From NCBI RefSeq assembly GCF_000003815.2, contig NC_049980.1, forward strand, positions 34,698,173-34,719,387: a stretch of DNA of 21,215 bases, read 5' to 3'. Under the pieces are notes generated by a model, which was given only the letters and a program-made list of their open reading frames with translations, made no database searches and was not told the DNA's origin. This DNA is from Branchiostoma floridae (lineage: Eukaryota; Chordata; Leptocardii; Amphioxiformes; Branchiostomatidae). Positions 18,760-21,215 of the stretch are shown one piece after another; position 1 is the stretch's first letter, and every line of letters begins with the position of its first letter. The position numbers were made by a program, and so were the translations under genes.

Positions 18760-19456
18760 GTGAGTGCTTTTAACTTCTGAATAGCTTGTTCAATGTTAGG
18801 AGTTATGTAGGTTCATATTGTACAACACTTAACACATGTACATGTACATCACGACATTGCCAATCTTTAGAAAAGAAATGAAGATGTTTTGAAAAGAGAT
18901 ATGAAAGGCCGGATAACAAAGGCATGTATTTTCGGAGTCGACTTGTGGGAGGGGGACCTTGGGGCTGCTCATGTGGTGGTGGTTTTCTATAAGAAAACGC
19001 TCCTTGAGTGATCTAGGGTTCTCCTTGATTATTCTAAGTCGAATCTGAAAACGTCTGTGTAAATCGAGCCAGCGTTCTTACAACCGGTACATGACACCTG
19101 TAATACGGTAATGAGGATGACAGACAGTCGCCGAAACGTTGGCAGGGATTGCGTACTGGTGTGTGTAAAGAACTTTGTCACCAGTTATAACCCAATAAAA
19201 CTATTCCCGGATGCTGTGATTCCCTGTACTATGTAAAGCCCCGACCCACAGGAGTCTCAAACTGTTTTGTTTTCTGTATTTATTCACCCATGTACTTGTA
19301 TTCGGTCTCGGTGGCGGCACTTATAACGTTATAACTTACGACTTAAGTGTGTCGCCACGCCACCATGTCTTGTAAATAAATGTTGCAATAAAAACAAACG
19401 ATGAACCCTTGACGGATGCTGTGGTCCCCCACACCATGTAGCCCCCTGACCCCCAG
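18760..19456 (+). other. Intron 1 of the DEG/ENaC-like gene, with retroelement-like tail
   Basis: The intron begins GTGAGT and ends in ctgacccccag|gag. Around 19111-19200 it holds 'gaggatgacagacagtcgcc', 'gaaacgttggca' and 'ttataacccaataaaa', resembling the 3' ends of Penelope-like or CR1-like retroelements. AATAAA occurs at 19194-19199 and 19387-19392. The 14-bp palindrome TTATAACGTTATAA at 19321-19334 sits in a hairpin whose outer stem is GGCGGCACTTA/TAAGTGTGTCGCC. Without splicing, the exon reads on for seven residues to a TGA at 18778-18780. Confidence 0.65.
19205..19256 (+). pseudogene. Duplicated acceptor of channel exon 2 (decoy)
   Basis: 'cggatgctgtgattccctgt' through 'ccccgacccacag|gag' matches the real exon 2 border 205 bp downstream ('cggatgctgtggtcccccac' through 'gacccccag|gag') over about 47 bp with moderate divergence. 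Splicing to AG 19250-19251 is phase-correct and would add 24 residues before a TAA at 19324-19326. This leaves a single-pass mucin without the channel body. Confidence 0.6.
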
Positions 19457-19650
19457 GAGCCCCCAGCCGCCGGTGAGATCCTGTCGGTGGACGAGGAGAG
19501 TCTGCCGCTCTCTCCCAGCTACGAGAAGGCGCAGAACTTCTCGGCACTTCTCGCGAGTCTGAGCGAGCCTCTCCGGCAACAGATGGGGCACGACAAGCAG
19601 GAATTCATACAGGAATGCACCTTCAACGGACGTATCTGCACACCGGAAGA
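19457..19650 (+). CDS. DEG/ENaC-family channel, coding exon 2
   Basis: This 194-nt exon (phase 0 to 2) has the acceptor ctgacccccag and donor GAAGA|GTAAGG. It encodes 64 residues, beginning EPPAAGEILSVDEESL and ending GHDKQEFIQECTFNGRICTPE. The last part matches the extracellular 'GHxLxxxLxxCxFNGxxC' block of ENaC/ASIC channels, so the channel fold resumes directly after the mucin insert. The two cysteines would join the conserved disulfide network of the extracellular domain. In-frame phasing with both neighbours supports a real gene, not a chance fusion. Confidence 0.85.
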
Positions 19651-20707
19651 GTAAGGCGATTTAATCATCATATTATGAATGTGAAGCACAAAGCATACTT
19701 GCAGTTAAATGTACAAAGGTAAGGTTTGGTTTGGTTTGGTTTGAATCGGATCGGATCTTCATTAGTGACTGATTGGAGTGAATAATCGTGTAAATCACCC
19801 TATGGTTGACTTCACCGCGCAGCTACTTCCACACTGCATACCTGCGTGCAATGCTGGTGTATTACGCCGAATGAAGGGCGGTTACATACCGATACAAATA
19901 CATAAGCTGGTATGTTACACTGAAGATTGGTTATACCAGATCTACAGATACTTAAGTGGAAGCTGATGTGTTACACCCAATGGTGGTTATACCGTGTGCT
20001 GCACTTGGTGGTTATACTGGCTATACTGATACAGATACACACCAATTAAAGGCACTATACAGCTACTTGCACTAAACATAACGCATCATGTGAATCTCAT
20101 TAGTGTGAGTGGCTCTGACAGGGCGCAAAGATATCAGCGGCACTGAAGCAGAAACCTACCGTAGGTTGATTGGGCATCAATAATGGATCGCCTTTTACGA
20201 TAAACAGGTGTTACAGTCTTAACCCTCACCCTCCTGACTAACCCCATAACCAGTACATATTTGGTGCCAAATGGTTACCTTAGCAGGAAGACGGTTTCAG
20301 TCCCCCAAGTGGCAGCAGCGTTTTTCTGTAGCTTGAACAGGGACCGAATGTGTATTCCTCACAGCAGTCGTGAGTTTGAGAGACTAAAATGTTGTATCAC
20401 AAGCTCGCACCTCATACCATCTCATAGCGAATTCAAAGGTTTGTCAAAACAATAATACTGAACAACGCTACCGTCTTGTTTGGGCCCTTTTTTCATGAAA
20501 GCTGAAATCGGCCTGCTGGCTTCTTTTCATTGAGGTCATGAGGGAAGAGGGAAGGTTCAAATAGAATGTAACAAGGTACAGATTACATATACATGATTGA
20601 AGTCATAATAAAACCACAGCGCCCTGTCCGCTGTCCACTTTTGTTGTTTTCTAACATCTTTGAATGCATTGCGAATTGGGCCTGCATGTTTTCTTCCTTT
20701 GCTGCAG
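19651..20707 (+). other. Intron 2 of the DEG/ENaC-like gene
   Basis: It starts GTAAGG and ends in tcctttgctgcag. It contains a short (GGTTT)4 run at about 19723-19742 and LINE-tail repeats at 19849-20035. No exon is recognised inside. Confidence 0.75.
19849..20035 (+). repeat. LINE 3' tail repeats, second copy
   Basis: About three diverged units of the same sequence as at 13121-13221 (aagctggtgtgttacgccga...ttataccggctatacagata) lie in tandem. No reverse-transcriptase fragment is recognised just upstream, so this is a strongly 5'-truncated insertion. Confidence 0.65.
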
Positions 20708-20817
20708 GGACTTTGTGACGATTCTGGATGAAACGTACGGAAACTGTTTCATCTTTAATAGCGGCCGGACCAGGGGCGGGGCCTTCTGGACGGTCAAACA
20801 GCCCGGACCGCTTCATG
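20708..20817 (+). CDS. DEG/ENaC-family channel, coding exon 3 (gene continues past window)
   Basis: This 110-nt exon (phase 2 to 1) has the acceptor tttgctgcag and donor CATG|GTGAAA. It encodes, after the split Glu codon, DFVTILDETYGNCFIFN, then SGRTRGGAFWTVKQPGPLH and a split Gly. 'YGNCFIFN' corresponds to the family hallmark 'YGNCYTFN', and 'PGPLHG' to the 'PGxxxGL' segment that follows in ENaC. The thumb, the remaining palm, TM2 with the selectivity filter, and the C-terminus are not in this window. Confidence 0.85.
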
Positions 20818-21215
20818 GTGAAACCCTCATCCTGCAGACAAATTATTTGCTTTGAAATTAAGAGTCTGGAGATCTCATATCTTCTGTTCAAAGTTTTTTG
20901 TTAATATTTCTTATATAATTGTAGTTCATTCATTATGTAAATAGGGTTTTGGTTAGCATTTCAGGTGCCCATTGTTCACTTTCTGTCACTCTACGTGAAG
21001 TTGGCTATCATACCTTAAATGTAACATCCCAAGCCTACAACAAAAATATACACTACCTACCTGTGAATCACTTGTGTCGTCCTTGACCCAATGAATCTCG
21101 AATATCCCATATAAACTTAATTAGGCACCTCTTAACTTTTCTTACTGCACTTTTGGGAAAACTCTTCTCCTACCCCTGTTCTTTTCCTCATAAAATGGCC
21201 CGTGTCCTATTTTTC
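20818..21215 (+). other. Start of intron 3, nothing else seen
   Basis: AT-rich sequence follows the donor at 20818 and runs to the window edge with no acceptor/exon pair that continues the channel. Confidence 0.6.

Noticed and set aside
20261-20455. Small ORF in channel intron 2
   Set aside because: No acceptor/donor pair that keeps frame with the flanking channel exons, whose phases already match each other directly.

Overview
Organism and type: this is eukaryotic, animal DNA. It shows long introns with GT..AG borders, GC-rich exons in AT-rich surroundings, poly(A) signals, LINE and tRNA-SINE relics and several MITE-like elements. The gene families (a TRPM-type channel tail, a DEG/ENaC channel, an LRR/GPI-anchor receptor) and the repeat style suggest an invertebrate deuterostome, most likely a lancelet (Branchiostoma). 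That assignment is an inference, not something the sequence proves. I see no prokaryotic genes, CRISPR array, rRNA or intact tRNA gene.

Layout (all three genes on the + strand): (1) 782-2352 holds the last two coding exons of a TRPM1/3-like cation channel, followed by a long AT-rich 3' UTR/downstream region to about 5.36 kb. (2) About 5.4-9.7 kb is non-coding and carries several inverted-repeat elements. (3) 9706-11747 is a complete two-coding-exon gene for a secreted, probably GPI-anchored protein with 12 leucine-rich repeats. (4) About 11.8-15.1 kb is non-coding, with a GGTT microsatellite, two LINE C-terminal relics, a tRNA-derived SINE and a 137-bp tandem duplication. (5) From 15190 to the window end is the 5' part of a DEG/ENaC-family sodium channel gene. 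Its first coding exon contains an enormous Ser/Thr-rich mucin-like segment (about 1,075 residues) inserted where the channel's finger domain should be. Exons 2 and 3 return to normal DEG/ENaC sequence, and the rest of the gene lies beyond the window.

The genes all encode membrane or cell-surface proteins, but nothing suggests they act together. What unites them is structural. In each one, an intron carries one or more extra, diverged copies of its own 3' splice site (with or without the first bases of the next exon) upstream of the real one: three extra copies in the TRPM-like gene, one in the LRR gene, one in the DEG/ENaC gene. Each extra acceptor is in phase and would give a short alternative C-terminus. 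This recurrent 'acceptor duplication' and the mucin-channel fusion are the two most interesting observations here.
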